Assembly: GCA_965116665.1 (NCBI GenBank)
Contig: OZ220709.1
Coordinates: 1,984,001-2,048,000 of the forward strand
Length of the DNA stretch: 64,000 nucleotides
Reading direction: 5' to 3'
Origin: Aldehydirespirator sp965116665
Lineage (GTDB): Bacteria; Actinomycetota; Acidimicrobiia; Acidimicrobiales; Aldehydirespiratoraceae
The position numbers were made by a program, and so were the translations under genes. Within the stretch, counting starts at the first letter, position 1. Each line of letters starts with the position of its first letter. The notes beneath the pieces are model-generated. The model was not told where the DNA came from. It did no database searches and was given only the letters and a program-made list of their open reading frames with translations. Positions 16,401 to 25,068 of the stretch are shown here, in pieces.

Positions 16401-16466
16401 TCCTGGAGAACCTAGACGATGCTTACCATTACACTCATCGCCCTACACCCGGATACCGAGGTGGGC

Positions 16467-17246
16467 ATGGCCGAACGCACCGCAAGCGACCGAGATATCG
16501 AAGCCGGCGCGGACCGATGGCTTGGGAATCACCGGTCGGCGAAGGTCTCTGAGCTCCTGGCCCGCGACATCCTCAGCGACATCGAGGAACGGTCGCTGCA
16601 GCCCGGAGCCAAGCTGCTGCCCGAGACCGCCATGCTCAAGCGCTACGGGGTCGGCCGGGCGTCGCTGCGGGAGGCGCTTCGGATCCTGGAGATCTACGGG
16701 ATCATCAAGATCAAGCCCGGCCCGGGCGGCGGCCCGGTCGTGGACTCGGTGGACAGTGCCGACTTCAGCCGAGCATCCAGCTTCTACCTCAACGTGCTGG
16801 GGGCCACAGTGGGGGACCTCCTGGAGGCTCGGGCGGCGCTCGAGCCCTTCATGGCCCGCATGGCCGCGGAACGCATCACACCGGAACGGGCCGAGTCGAT
16901 GCGCGAGGTGCTCAGGCAGGAGCGAGAGGCTGAGGAGGAGTCAGGAGCAGGATGGGGCCGGGCCAGCGCAGCCTTCCACTCGGAGGTGGCCGGCATGACC
17001 GGCAATCCCATCCTCGACCTGCTGGGCCGGACGCTGACCACGATGCTGGCCGAGCGGACCCGACCGATCTTCCCGCCGGGCGAGCGGGGGGCCACCCGGC
17101 GGATCCACCAGCGCATCGCGGAGGCGATCATGCAGGGCTCAGCCGACGAGGCGGCCCGCCTGTCGGAGGGCCACGTCAAGGCCATCAACGCCAAGATGGT
17201 GGAGTTGTTCCCGCACCTGCTCAACGAACCCATCGAGTGGCGCTAG
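16467..17246 (+). CDS. GntR-family transcriptional regulator, FadR (FCD) subfamily
   Basis: This 259-aa protein has an N-terminal winged helix: LLARDILSDIEERSLQPGAKLLPE, then a recognition helix in GVGRASLREALRILEIYGIIKIK. A C-terminal FCD-type ligand domain follows (DLLEARAALEPFMARMAAER, FHSEVAGMTGNPILDLLGRTL, HQRIAEAIMQG). I start at ATG 16467 behind GAGGTGGG. FadR-type regulators usually bind acyl-CoA or organic-acid ligands. It is the only such regulator in the catabolic region and a candidate for the shared CTATGATCAT sites, which is inference. Confidence 0.92.
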   Translation: MAERTASDRDIEAGADRWLGNHRSAKVSELLARDILSDIEERSLQPGAKLLPETAMLKRYGVGRASLREALRILEIYGIIKIKPGPGGGPVVDSVDSADFSRASSFYLNVLGATVGDLLEARAALEPFMARMAAERITPERAESMREVLRQEREAEEESGAGWGRASAAFHSEVAGMTGNPILDLLGRTLTTMLAERTRPIFPPGERGATRRIHQRIAEAIMQGSADEAARLSEGHVKAINAKMVELFPHLLNEPIEWR

Positions 17247-17265
17247 ACCCCGCCGGCGGGCGCGG

Positions 17266-18411
17266 TCAGCGGATGGCGCTTATCCCGAGGATCTCCCGGC
17301 CGATCAGCAGCTTCTGGATCTCAGTTGTGCCGTCGGGCATGGTCAGCATGCGAGCGTCCCGGAAGTACTGCTCCAGCGGATACTCGGTCGACAGCCCGTA
17401 GGCGCCATGCACTTGAATGGCCAGGCTGGTGACCTTCACCGCGGCTTCGGTGGCGTAGTACTTGGCCATGGAGGACTCGAGCCGGGCCTCCACACCCCGA
17501 TCCAGGAGTTCCAGGGCCCGGTAGCACAGGTACCGGCTGGTGTCGATGAGGGTGGCCATGTCCACGATCATCGACTGGACCAGCTGGAAGGCCCCGATCG
17601 GCTTGCCGAACTGGCGTCGCTCCTTGGCATGGGCCACGCTGGCGTCATAGGCCTTGCGGGCCAGATGCACCGCCATCAGTCCGAGCAGGGCCCGCTGAGT
17701 GAGCCACGACGCCGTCAGCGAGGCCAGCCCGCCCTCGCCGATGAGATTGCCGGCCGGCACCCGGCACCCGTCGAACACCACCTCGCCCAGGTGGTGGCGT
17801 CGAAGTCCCATCAACTCCAGGTCGCGGGTCTCGAAGGAGGACTGCTCCCGGTCGATGAGCAGGCGGCCCACCACTGCTCGGCCGCGGTCGTCGGTGCCTA
17901 GCCGCACCGCGGCCAGCAGGATGTCGGCGATCGTGCAATGGCTGCTCCAGACCTTGCGCCCATCGACGACGTAGCTGTCGCCGTCGCGTTCCGCCCGGGT
18001 CGTGATGCTGGTCACGTCCGATCCGGCGTCGGGCTCGCTTATCGATGATCCGGCCATGATCTCGCCCTCTATCAGTCGGGGGAGGTAGCGGTCGACGATC
18101 TCCGGGGAGCCGCCGTCCAGCAGCCTGAGGCCGATGATGTCGTTGGCGGATGCGGTGAGGCTCACATCCGGGGGGAACTCCTCATAGAGGATCCCCAGAG
18201 ACACGGCGTCCATGCCGGCCCCGCCGAGGTGACCAGGCACCCGTGCGCTGAGCATCCCGAAGGGCTTGACCATGCCCAGGAGCTCGAACACCGAGTCGCG
18301 GGGCAGTGGCTCATCGGGGTGCCGGGCCAGGAAGGGCTCAAGTTGTTGGGCCGCGAAGTCCCGGGCGGTGGCCTGCAGGAGAGCCTGCTCGTCGTCGAAC
18401 TCGAGTCTCAT
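17266..18411 (-). CDS. Acyl-CoA dehydrogenase family protein
   Basis: This 381-aa flavoprotein has the FAD-binding motif SSISEPDAGSDVTSITT, then VDGRKVWSS, RRQFGKPIGAFQLVQSMIVDMAT and a C-terminal VHGAYGLSTEYPLEQYFRDAR. At the usual catalytic-Glu position (YEGTxxIQ) it has MPDGTTEIQ, with Asp instead of Glu. The base may be displaced, as in isovaleryl-type enzymes, or the activity altered. It would oxidise an acyl-CoA with transfer to an electron-transfer flavoprotein. It is downstream of the hydroxyacid dehydrogenase-like gene on the same strand. Confidence 0.9.
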   Translation of the reverse strand: MRLEFDDEQALLQATARDFAAQQLEPFLARHPDEPLPRDSVFELLGMVKPFGMLSARVPGHLGGAGMDAVSLGILYEEFPPDVSLTASANDIIGLRLLDGGSPEIVDRYLPRLIEGEIMAGSSISEPDAGSDVTSITTRAERDGDSYVVDGRKVWSSHCTIADILLAAVRLGTDDRGRAVVGRLLIDREQSSFETRDLELMGLRRHHLGEVVFDGCRVPAGNLIGEGGLASLTASWLTQRALLGLMAVHLARKAYDASVAHAKERRQFGKPIGAFQLVQSMIVDMATLIDTSRYLCYRALELLDRGVEARLESSMAKYYATEAAVKVTSLAIQVHGAYGLSTEYPLEQYFRDARMLTMPDGTTEIQKLLIGREILGISAIR

Positions 18412-18442
18412 CGTCTCCTCGCGCTCCTATCGGGCCGGCCGG

Positions 18443-19471
18443 TCAGCGGCTGCGCCCGCCGAGCGGCCGTGGCGGCCACGCGTCGGGATTGGCGACGGTC
18501 GCCACCGCCGGCGGGGTCCTCTCCAGCGCGGCCCGCACCGCGTCGGCCACCGCGTCGGCCATGTTGCGAGCGGCGATGTCGGTGAGGCCGGCGTTGGCCT
18601 CGGTCAGCACCACGTTGCCATGGCCCATCAGCGGGGAGGAGTAGTCGGGGATGTGGTTGGGCCAGGTGTCGAGGGCAGCGCCGGCGATGCGGTCCTGCAC
18701 CACCAACTCGGTGAGGGTTTCGAGGTCAAGGACCTCGACCCGGGCTGTGACCACGACGAGTGCGCTCGGCTTCATGAGGCGTAGCAGCTCTTCGTTGAGA
18801 AGGCCCCTGGTTGCCGGGTTGAGCGCGAGATGCACCGACACGACGTCGGCTGTCGCCATGAGCTCGGGCAGCGGGACGGTCTCGTATCCGGCCGCCTCGG
18901 CCGCCTCGGGCTGCCGGCACCACACCAGCACCCTCATTCCGAGCCCGGCCTGCGCGATGCGGGCCACCCGGCGGGCCACGTGGCCGAACCCGACCAGCCC
19001 GATGGTTCGCCCTTGGAACTCCATGCCCCAGGTTCGTACGTGGGCCAGCTTGAACTCGCCGGAGCGCATACGGCGATCCGAACGCACGATGCCATTGCCA
19101 AGCGCAAGGGCCAGGCCGACGGTGTGCTCGGCCACCGCCTGTGCGTTGGCCCCCGGCGCGTGAAGTACGGCGATCCCGAGGTCGGTGGCCGCGTCGACGT
19201 CGCAGTGGATGGCCGTTCCCAGGTCTACGCAGGCCAGCAGCCGGGACGAGGCTTCCAGCAGATCGCGGTCCAGGAAGAATCCGGCGAAGGTGCAGAGCAC
19301 GTCCACGCCGGCCAATCCGGCGACGGTCGGCTGCACGAGGCGCAGCTCTCCCATCTCCTCGAGGTCGGCCCGCAACCGGTCGGTGATCAGGCATCGCTCG
19401 TGCAGGTACCCGATGACGGGCCGTCGGCGAACCGTTCTGTCGGCGGTGGTGGGGGTCGCGGTCGTGGTCAC
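18443..19471 (-). CDS. D-2-hydroxyacid dehydrogenase-like protein with degenerate catalytic site
   Basis: This 342-aa protein has the two Rossmann-like domains of the family: DVLCTFAGFFLDRDLLE, a nucleotide loop GLVGFGHVARRVARIAQ and GAALDTWPNHIPD. Arg of the triad is present (VVTARVEVLD). The Glu position (usually LDVFExEP) reads LDTWPN, and the His position (usually LTPHIAG) reads LTEANAG, so two of three catalytic residues are absent. It could be a binding protein or an enzyme with altered chemistry. It is divergent from the acyl-CoA dehydrogenase at 19588. Confidence 0.82.
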   Translation of the reverse strand: MTTTATPTTADRTVRRRPVIGYLHERCLITDRLRADLEEMGELRLVQPTVAGLAGVDVLCTFAGFFLDRDLLEASSRLLACVDLGTAIHCDVDAATDLGIAVLHAPGANAQAVAEHTVGLALALGNGIVRSDRRMRSGEFKLAHVRTWGMEFQGRTIGLVGFGHVARRVARIAQAGLGMRVLVWCRQPEAAEAAGYETVPLPELMATADVVSVHLALNPATRGLLNEELLRLMKPSALVVVTARVEVLDLETLTELVVQDRIAGAALDTWPNHIPDYSSPLMGHGNVVLTEANAGLTDIAARNMADAVADAVRAALERTPPAVATVANPDAWPPRPLGGRSR

Positions 19472-19587
19472 GGCCTCTCAGCTCCAGCCCGAGGGCATCG
19501 AGTTCGCGTCCTGCGGCTGACGATCGGTGCGAACTGTTGACCTAGATTATCCCTGGTGCCATCACACTCCGGCGTTAGGAGCCCTTC

Positions 19588-20751
19588 ATGGAGCTGAGCA
19601 GCACGGCCCGACGCTACGTCGACATCGTCAAGGGCTTGGCGCCCGAGCTGGAGGAGCTCTCCGACCGGGTCGAGGCGGAGGTTCACGACATCGCGGCACG
19701 CGAGGACCCGGTGTCGCAGCGCATCTATGAGCTGGTGATCGGCAACGATCTGCACCGGCTGACCCTCCCCGAGGAGTGGGGCGGCCGGGGCCTCAGCACC
19801 GCGGATTACTTCCCGGTTCTGGAGGAGGTCGCAGGAATCAACGGCGCGCTGCGGATGGTGGTGCACGGAGCCAACGGCATGTGGCGGCTGGTGCACCAGT
19901 ACGGCACCGACGCCCAGAAGGCGCACTGGCTGCCCCGCATGGCCGCGGGCGACACCGTCACGTTCGGCCTGACCGAGCCCGACAACGGCACGGGGCGCGA
20001 CATCTCGACCACCGCGGTCCGCGACGGCGACACCTGGGTGATCAACGGGCGCAAGTGGCTCATCTCCTTCGCCTCCTCGGCCAAGATGATCCATCTTCTG
20101 GCCGCCACCGGCCGAGACGAGCGGGGCAAGACGCTCACCTGCTTCCTGCTCCCGCAGGGAACGCCCGGCGTGACGGCCGAGCCGTTGCCACCGACGATGG
20201 GATGCCGGGGAGCGAGCCACGAGATCCTCACCCTCGAGGACGTCCGTCTGCCCCACGAAGCGGTGCTGGGCGAGGTCGACGCTGGGCTCGACCTTGGCCT
20301 GAGAGGCTTCCTCGATGTCAGCCGACTCGGGATCGCGGGCTCTGCGCTGGGAATAGCCCGCAAGTCGCTCGCTCTAGCCACCGAGTTCGCCCGGCAGCGG
20401 GTGACCTTCGGGAGACCCATCGCCACCCGGCAGGCGGTCAGACTGACCCTTGCCGAGATGGCATCCGACACTTACGCACTACAGGCTGCCGTCCGCGACG
20501 CCTGCGCCCGATTCGACCGGGGAGAGCCCATCGAGGGTGAGGCGGCCATGTGCAAGCTGCTGGGTATCGAGATCGTCGGGCGGGTGACCGACCGGGCGCT
20601 GCGGCTCCACGGCGGCATCGGCTACACCGAGGCGCACCGCATCGAGCGCCTCTACCGCGACGCCCGGGCCCTCTGGTTCGAGGAGGGCACCGCCGAGATC
20701 CAGAAGCTGGTGGTGGGCAGCGCGGTTGCCTCCGGCCGGCTCACCCTCTGA
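19588..20751 (+). CDS. Acyl-CoA dehydrogenase
   Basis: This 387-aa protein shows FAD motif FGLTEPDNGTGRDISTTAV, INGRKWLISFASSAKM, then RQRVTFGRPIATRQAVRLTLAEMAS, LHGGIGYTEAHRIERLYRDAR and WFEEGTAEIQKLVVG. The last keeps the canonical catalytic Glu before GT. The start is ATG 19588 with TTAGGAG six bases upstream. A TTGACC box at about 19532 may serve as -35. Electron acceptor presumably ETF. It is convergent with the following dehydrogenase. Confidence 0.92.
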   Translation: MELSSTARRYVDIVKGLAPELEELSDRVEAEVHDIAAREDPVSQRIYELVIGNDLHRLTLPEEWGGRGLSTADYFPVLEEVAGINGALRMVVHGANGMWRLVHQYGTDAQKAHWLPRMAAGDTVTFGLTEPDNGTGRDISTTAVRDGDTWVINGRKWLISFASSAKMIHLLAATGRDERGKTLTCFLLPQGTPGVTAEPLPPTMGCRGASHEILTLEDVRLPHEAVLGEVDAGLDLGLRGFLDVSRLGIAGSALGIARKSLALATEFARQRVTFGRPIATRQAVRLTLAEMASDTYALQAAVRDACARFDRGEPIEGEAAMCKLLGIEIVGRVTDRALRLHGGIGYTEAHRIERLYRDARALWFEEGTAEIQKLVVGSAVASGRLTL

Positions 20752-20775
20752 TCCTCCTACACCCCGGCCGGCGAC

Positions 20776-21615
20776 TCACTTCTCGTCCCGGCGCTGGGGG
20801 TCGATGTCGGAGTCGACGGCCTCAAGACCTAGTTGAGCCATGGCGACGATCACTGCGAGGCTGTCAAGGTCCGTACCGGCCAGGTCCAGGCTGGAGACGG
20901 CCAGATCGAAGTCCTTGCTCAGCATCCGGTAGCGGTGGGTGGTGCGATCGGTCCGCCTCACCATCATCGACAACGGCGCGCTGGCCGCACTTCCGGACAG
21001 GAAGACCCGCTGCAGCACCCGCCGATCGATGCCGGCTCGCTCGCCGATCCGAAGGGCGGCCTCGGCGGTGCCGACGGTCGCCGTGGTCAGCAGGTTGTTG
21101 ATCAGCTTCACCCGGCTGGCGGCGCCCGGCAGCCCCACCAGCACCGGAGTCCCGATCTCGTTGAGAACGTCGGCGCATCGCCGGTAGGTGTCCGCGCCGG
21201 CGCCCACAATGGCCACCCGGTCGAGGCGGCTCTTCCCCAGCGGGCCCGCCGACACACACACGTCTATGAGATCAATTCCAGCGGCCGACGCGACCTCAGC
21301 GATCTCCTCGATGGTGGAGGGATGCACGGTCGAGTGGACCATCACGACGGAGCCCGGCTCCAACCCGCTCTCCAGCAGCCCTCCGGCACCGGACACCACG
21401 TCGCGGACCTGCTCGTCGTCGACCACGCAGATGCCGACGATCTCGCTGGCGGCCGCCACCTCCGCCACCGAGGCGGCAAAGCGGGCTCCGCTGCCGGCGA
21501 ACGCTTCCAGCGCGGCACGATCGAGATCGAACAGGGTCATGCGGTGACCTGCGGAGACAAGGTCACGAGCGATCTGGCTGCCCATGTTGCCCAAGCCGAC
21601 GAAGCCGATCCGCAC
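20776..21615 (-). CDS. NAD(P)-dependent beta-hydroxyacid dehydrogenase (3-hydroxyisobutyrate dehydrogenase family)
   Basis: This 279-aa protein has the N-terminal Rossmann motif GFVGLGNMGSQIARDL, the substrate-loop equivalent DVCVSAGPLG (usually DVPVSGG) and the catalytic lysine in SRVKLINNLL. The all-helical C-terminal dimerisation domain follows (EAALRIGERAGIDRRVL, MLSKDFDLAVS). Substrate of the 3-hydroxyisobutyrate/tartronate-semialdehyde type, not decided. It lies directly downstream of the phosphotransferase gene on the same strand. Confidence 0.88.
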   Translation of the reverse strand: MRIGFVGLGNMGSQIARDLVSAGHRMTLFDLDRAALEAFAGSGARFAASVAEVAAASEIVGICVVDDEQVRDVVSGAGGLLESGLEPGSVVMVHSTVHPSTIEEIAEVASAAGIDLIDVCVSAGPLGKSRLDRVAIVGAGADTYRRCADVLNEIGTPVLVGLPGAASRVKLINNLLTTATVGTAEAALRIGERAGIDRRVLQRVFLSGSAASAPLSMMVRRTDRTTHRYRMLSKDFDLAVSSLDLAGTDLDSLAVIVAMAQLGLEAVDSDIDPQRRDEK

Positions 21616-21646
21616 CCAGACCCCCTTCTTTCGAACCCAGCCGAAT

Positions 21647-22780
21647 CTACAGCCGCGTCACCGGCGGCTTGCGGGGTACGGGTGAGCCCTTCGGCTTCTC
21701 GTCGAGCCACAGGGCGAGCAGCTGGATCGACTCGTTGCGGGCATCGGGCCGGGAATCGGCTGGAGGCAGCAGGCGGTCCTCCACCATCATCCTGCGGAGC
21801 CTCATCCGGATCACACCCAGCCGGAACGCGGTGAACACCAGATGCCAGCGCAGATGCACCGCCTGCCGGCCGGTGTGGCGCTCCCAGCACTCGACCAGTT
21901 CGTCGGGCCGGCCCAGCCCCGGCAGCAGCTCCCAGCAGTGTCGGTCCATCTGGATCCACCACGCCAGGTCGGCCGCGGGACCGGCCAGAGAAGCGGTGTC
22001 CCAGTCCAGCAGGGCGACCACCTCGAAGTCGCGGAACACCATGTTGCCGATGCGGGCGTCTCCCCACGACAGTTCGGAGGCACCATCGCGAGGCTGATGC
22101 TCTACGAGCCACTCCCATCCCCGCTCGAGCATGTCGCGGTTCCATCCCGGCCCCACATCGAGCCGGTCGGTGTAGCCCCGCCAGTAGTGCAACTCCTCCT
22201 CAAGGCCGTCCCGCCCAGTTCCAGGATCCAGGAACGAGAACCGGGCCGCAGGCACCCTGTGGAGCCGCGCCAGCGCATCGACCGCACTCTCCCAGAGGCG
22301 GCGGCGCTGTTCGAGGCTCGCGTCAGCCACGAACCCGGCCTCGCTGAAGTGGGGTCGATCGCCCGGAACCAGGCCATCGACCCTCTCCGAGACGAAGAAC
22401 GGCGAGCCGATCACGCCTGGGTCCTCCTCGTACCCGAACAGGCGTGGAACGGGAACGCCGGCCTCGGCTTCAAGAGCCTCGTGCACCAGATACTGCAAGC
22501 GGAACGACCGGCACCAGAACAGCGGCCTGTCCGGCGCGACGCGCACCGCGAGACCCTGGCGAGACTGCCGGCCCCGACTCGTCCAGAACGCCTCCACCAG
22601 CAGCGTCTCGTTGGCGACGCCGGAGGTGGACGGGACACCGACTGCGCCGACTTGCAGCCCAGGCAGCCCCAGGCGGTCGGCCAGCCACGGCGCGAGCTTG
22701 GCCCGGAGTTCCTCGCGGTCGCGGCCGGTGTCCATGACCGGTGACTCGTAGCCCCGGTCCGCGTTGGCCGATCGACGCAT
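21647..22780 (-). CDS. Aminoglycoside-phosphotransferase-like (ACAD10-type) kinase
   Basis: This protein of about 377 aa has the APH fold: GVANETLLVEAFW for the nucleotide loop, HEALEAEAGVPVPRLFGY, PFFVSERVDGLVPGD and the catalytic loop LSWGDARIGNMVFRD followed by VALLDWDTASLAGPAADLAWW. The usual HGD is WGD; the Asp is kept. Eukaryotic ACAD10/11 and bacterial relatives phosphorylate 4-hydroxyacyl-CoAs during lactone/4-hydroxyacid breakdown, consistent with the many acyl-CoA dehydrogenases around. I favour starts at GTG 22783/ATG 22780, behind GGGAG. Confidence 0.84.
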   Translation of the reverse strand: MRRSANADRGYESPVMDTGRDREELRAKLAPWLADRLGLPGLQVGAVGVPSTSGVANETLLVEAFWTSRGRQSRQGLAVRVAPDRPLFWCRSFRLQYLVHEALEAEAGVPVPRLFGYEEDPGVIGSPFFVSERVDGLVPGDRPHFSEAGFVADASLEQRRRLWESAVDALARLHRVPAARFSFLDPGTGRDGLEEELHYWRGYTDRLDVGPGWNRDMLERGWEWLVEHQPRDGASELSWGDARIGNMVFRDFEVVALLDWDTASLAGPAADLAWWIQMDRHCWELLPGLGRPDELVECWERHTGRQAVHLRWHLVFTAFRLGVIRMRLRRMMVEDRLLPPADSRPDARNESIQLLALWLDEKPKGSPVPRKPPVTRL

Positions 22781-22829
22781 CACCCGCTCCCGTGTCCGCA
22801 GTAGGCGGAATGGAACCGGCCCCGGCGGA

Positions 22830-23912
22830 TCAATGGCCGGCCCCGGCGCGGCGGAGTGGCGGCGCGGGCCGGTTCAACATCTCGGAGCGCTCCGAGTAAA
22901 CCCAGCCCTCCTCGCCATCCCAGGTGCAGCGCGAGAAGTTGAGCGCGTAGTTGAGGCCCGTCCCGGTCCGATCCACTGCCACCGCGTACTTCTTTCGCAT
23001 GGGCGTCCACAGCGACCGGTGGGTCAGGCACTCCAAGTCGGTGCGGCCCGAGTCCCAACTCAGGCTGACGGGCAGGGTCTCACCACCCTGCACGAACTCT
23101 CTCAGACGGGGGGACGATTCGACCCGGGCGTATTCGAGGAGACCATCACCGTCCAACACGCCGCCTCCCTCGAGGGTGATGAGGCCCTCCGGCGTCCAGT
23201 AGCGCGACAGGATGAAGCCCCGACCCCCCGGGAACAGCCCGCCCATGATCACATGACCCCCCCAGGCCGCGCCGGCACCTGACCCGCGGGGCCCGCGGGA
23301 GTGGTCACGCCAACCGGCGCCTTCGAAGTCCATTTCGCTGGACCCGACCGTCACCCGGCCCGAAGCCCGGAACAGCTGCTCGTAGTGCTCCTTGGCCCAG
23401 CCTTGGGACTCCAGGCTCCCGGATCCGCGGGACCCGGGCGCGGCCACGGCCGCGTCCCAGACCCCGCCGACGCATTCGATGTCGAGATCGACCACAAGCC
23501 TGCGCCGCTCTCCGGGCGGCGATGCCCCGGCGGCCATCTGCTCCTCGGTGGTGTGGACCGCGTAGCCGTCGAACACCACCCGCCACCGCCGGAACGGCTC
23601 GAGGCAGCGGAACTCGAGATTCGACGCGGCCGGCCGCCGCTGGGGGGCGGTGCGGTGGAAGGACCACATGGACAGGAACCCCTCGCCCCGGGGCAGCAGT
23701 ACCAGCACCCGCTCCTCCCACATGGTCCAGTCGTTGGGCACTGTGCCCAGGTGAAGCCAGAACCCGATGTCGCTCCGGGAGTCGTACAGGGCGAACAGCA
23801 GGTTCTCGCACCAGAAGGGCTCCGACGGCGACGCCTCCAATACCGACTCAGCCTCAGGGGGCAGGCCCGGCGCCGTCGTGCCGGTGACCGGATACGGCGT
23901 GTCGGAGGGAAT
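22830..23912 (-). CDS. Lipocalin-like DUF7064-type protein
   Basis: Conserved-looking parts include FWCENLLFALYDSRSDIGFW near the start, FRRWRVVFDGYAV in the middle and FEGAGWRDHSRGPRG followed by WGGHVIMGGLFP. This pattern recalls DUF7064/DUF7065 proteins found beside phosphotransferases; function unknown. No ATG or GTG start exists. A TTG at 23840 is possible. An ATT at 23912 has a far better ribosome binding site (GAGGAGGT, 6 bases away) and adds 24 codons in frame, so I extend to it with caution. Confidence 0.6.
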   Translation of the reverse strand: MPSDTPYPVTGTTAPGLPPEAESVLEASPSEPFWCENLLFALYDSRSDIGFWLHLGTVPNDWTMWEERVLVLLPRGEGFLSMWSFHRTAPQRRPAASNLEFRCLEPFRRWRVVFDGYAVHTTEEQMAAGASPPGERRRLVVDLDIECVGGVWDAAVAAPGSRGSGSLESQGWAKEHYEQLFRASGRVTVGSSEMDFEGAGWRDHSRGPRGSGAGAAWGGHVIMGGLFPGGRGFILSRYWTPEGLITLEGGGVLDGDGLLEYARVESSPRLREFVQGGETLPVSLSWDSGRTDLECLTHRSLWTPMRKKYAVAVDRTGTGLNYALNFSRCTWDGEEGWVYSERSEMLNRPAPPLRRAGAGH

Positions 23913-23986
23913 GGCTCGACCTCCTCGCCGGCCGTCTCGTGCCTCGCCGGTCTGCGGGCGGCGACGGCCCGACCCGGCGCGATTAG

Positions 23987-24007
23987 CTTATTATCGTGAT
24001 CATGGAA
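23987..24007. promoter_or_regulatory. Shared-motif site upstream of the ABC importer operon
   Basis: On the minus strand this reads TTCCATGATCACGATAATAA, matching the CTATGATCAT-type sites at 11425, 45134 and 46864 in spacing and core. It lies in the divergent gap between the DUF7064-like gene and dppB-like gene and is the only AT-rich stretch there. It may be operator, promoter -10 region, or both. Confidence 0.42.
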
Positions 24008-24015
24008 TCGCGGAC

Positions 24016-24034
24016 CGATCGCGTACCGCGATCG
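24016..24034. promoter_or_regulatory. Perfect 8-bp inverted repeat in the leader of the ABC operon
   Basis: CGATCGCG, spacer TAC, CGCGATCG. As DNA it is a possible second operator. As RNA it is a very stable hairpin with a 3-nt loop in the 5' leader, 39 bases before the permease ATG. The leader also contains two mini-frames, MESRTDRVPRSLTCP from 24002 and MTARG from 24047. No terminator T-run follows. Confidence 0.45.
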
Positions 24035-24072
24035 CTGACCTGCCCATGACGGCGAGGGGCTGAGGCATTGGC

Positions 24073-25068
24073 ATGGGGACCGTCATCGTCAGGAGGCTCC
24101 TGGCCCTCGTCCCCATGATGTTCCTGGTGTCCATCGGGCTGTTCGCGATCTCGCTGCAGCTCAACCCGGACAAGGCGGCCCACATCAGGGCCGGCGGCGC
24201 CGACAATGCCTCGCTCGAGATCATCGAGAGCATCAAGAGGGAACTCCACCTCGACAAGCCGATCCATGAGCGCTACGGCCGGTGGCTGTACGACGTGGTC
24301 CGGCTCGATCTCGGAGAGTCGCTCACCCGTCCGATTCCAGTCGACACTCCCGACGGCCGGACCGAGTTCAGGGGTCGCTCGGTGGCCACCGAGATCCGCA
24401 GTGCGCTGCCCCGCACCCTGTCGATCGCCATGGTGGGAGTGGTCTTCGGCGTAACGGTCGGGGTCACGGTCGGACTCATAGGGGGCCTGCGCCCGGGATC
24501 CCTGCTCGACCGGTTCAGCGTGCTGGGCACCACCGCCGGCATCGCCATGCCCAGCTTCTGGCTGATCATGCTGCTGATAATCGCCTTCTCGGTGAGCCTG
24601 GACTGGCTGCCGGCGACAGGCTACGAGCCCTTAGAGACCGGGCTGTGGAGCTGGCTCAGCCGCATCCTGCTCCCCGGCATCTCGGTGGGGGTGGCCATGG
24701 CCGCGGTCACCGCCCGACAGCTCCGGGCCGCGCTGATGGACGTGATGGGTGCGGCCTACATCCGCACGGCCTGGGCCAAGGGAGGCTCCTCGGCCCGGGT
24801 CGTGGTACGGCACGCCCTCAAGAACGCGGCCAACGCCCCGCTGACGGTCATGGGCAACCAGTTCGCCCACCTTCTGAGCGGCACCATCGTCATCGAGAGC
24901 CTGGTCGGCATCAGGGGACTGGGGTGGCTGGTGGTCACCGCGGTGCGATCCAACGACATCACCATGATCCAGGGACTGGTGCTGTTCTTCGTGGTGATCA
25001 CGGTGGCCATCAACCTGGTCATCGACCTGCTCTACAGCTATCTCAATCCCAAGGTGAGGGTCAGTTGA
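24073..25068 (+). CDS. ABC transporter permease, DppB/OppB-like
   Basis: This 331-aa integral membrane protein has about six membrane helices. The first is at the N-terminus (LLALVPMMFLVSIGLFAI). The binding-protein-dependent permease EAA loop is in GAAYIRTAWAKGGSSARVVV. It forms the channel with the DppC part of the next gene for uptake of peptides or other compounds. Its TGA overlaps the TTG start of the next gene. The operon is 24073-30206, ending in the binding protein. Confidence 0.92.
   Translation: MGTVIVRRLLALVPMMFLVSIGLFAISLQLNPDKAAHIRAGGADNASLEIIESIKRELHLDKPIHERYGRWLYDVVRLDLGESLTRPIPVDTPDGRTEFRGRSVATEIRSALPRTLSIAMVGVVFGVTVGVTVGLIGGLRPGSLLDRFSVLGTTAGIAMPSFWLIMLLIIAFSVSLDWLPATGYEPLETGLWSWLSRILLPGISVGVAMAAVTARQLRAALMDVMGAAYIRTAWAKGGSSARVVVRHALKNAANAPLTVMGNQFAHLLSGTIVIESLVGIRGLGWLVVTAVRSNDITMIQGLVLFFVVITVAINLVIDLLYSYLNPKVRVS

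Noticed and set aside
16410..16445. CGATG and CATCG half-sites before the GntR gene as an autoregulatory operator
   Set aside because: The arms are only 5 bp with a long spacer and do not match the shared motif; not strong enough to list.
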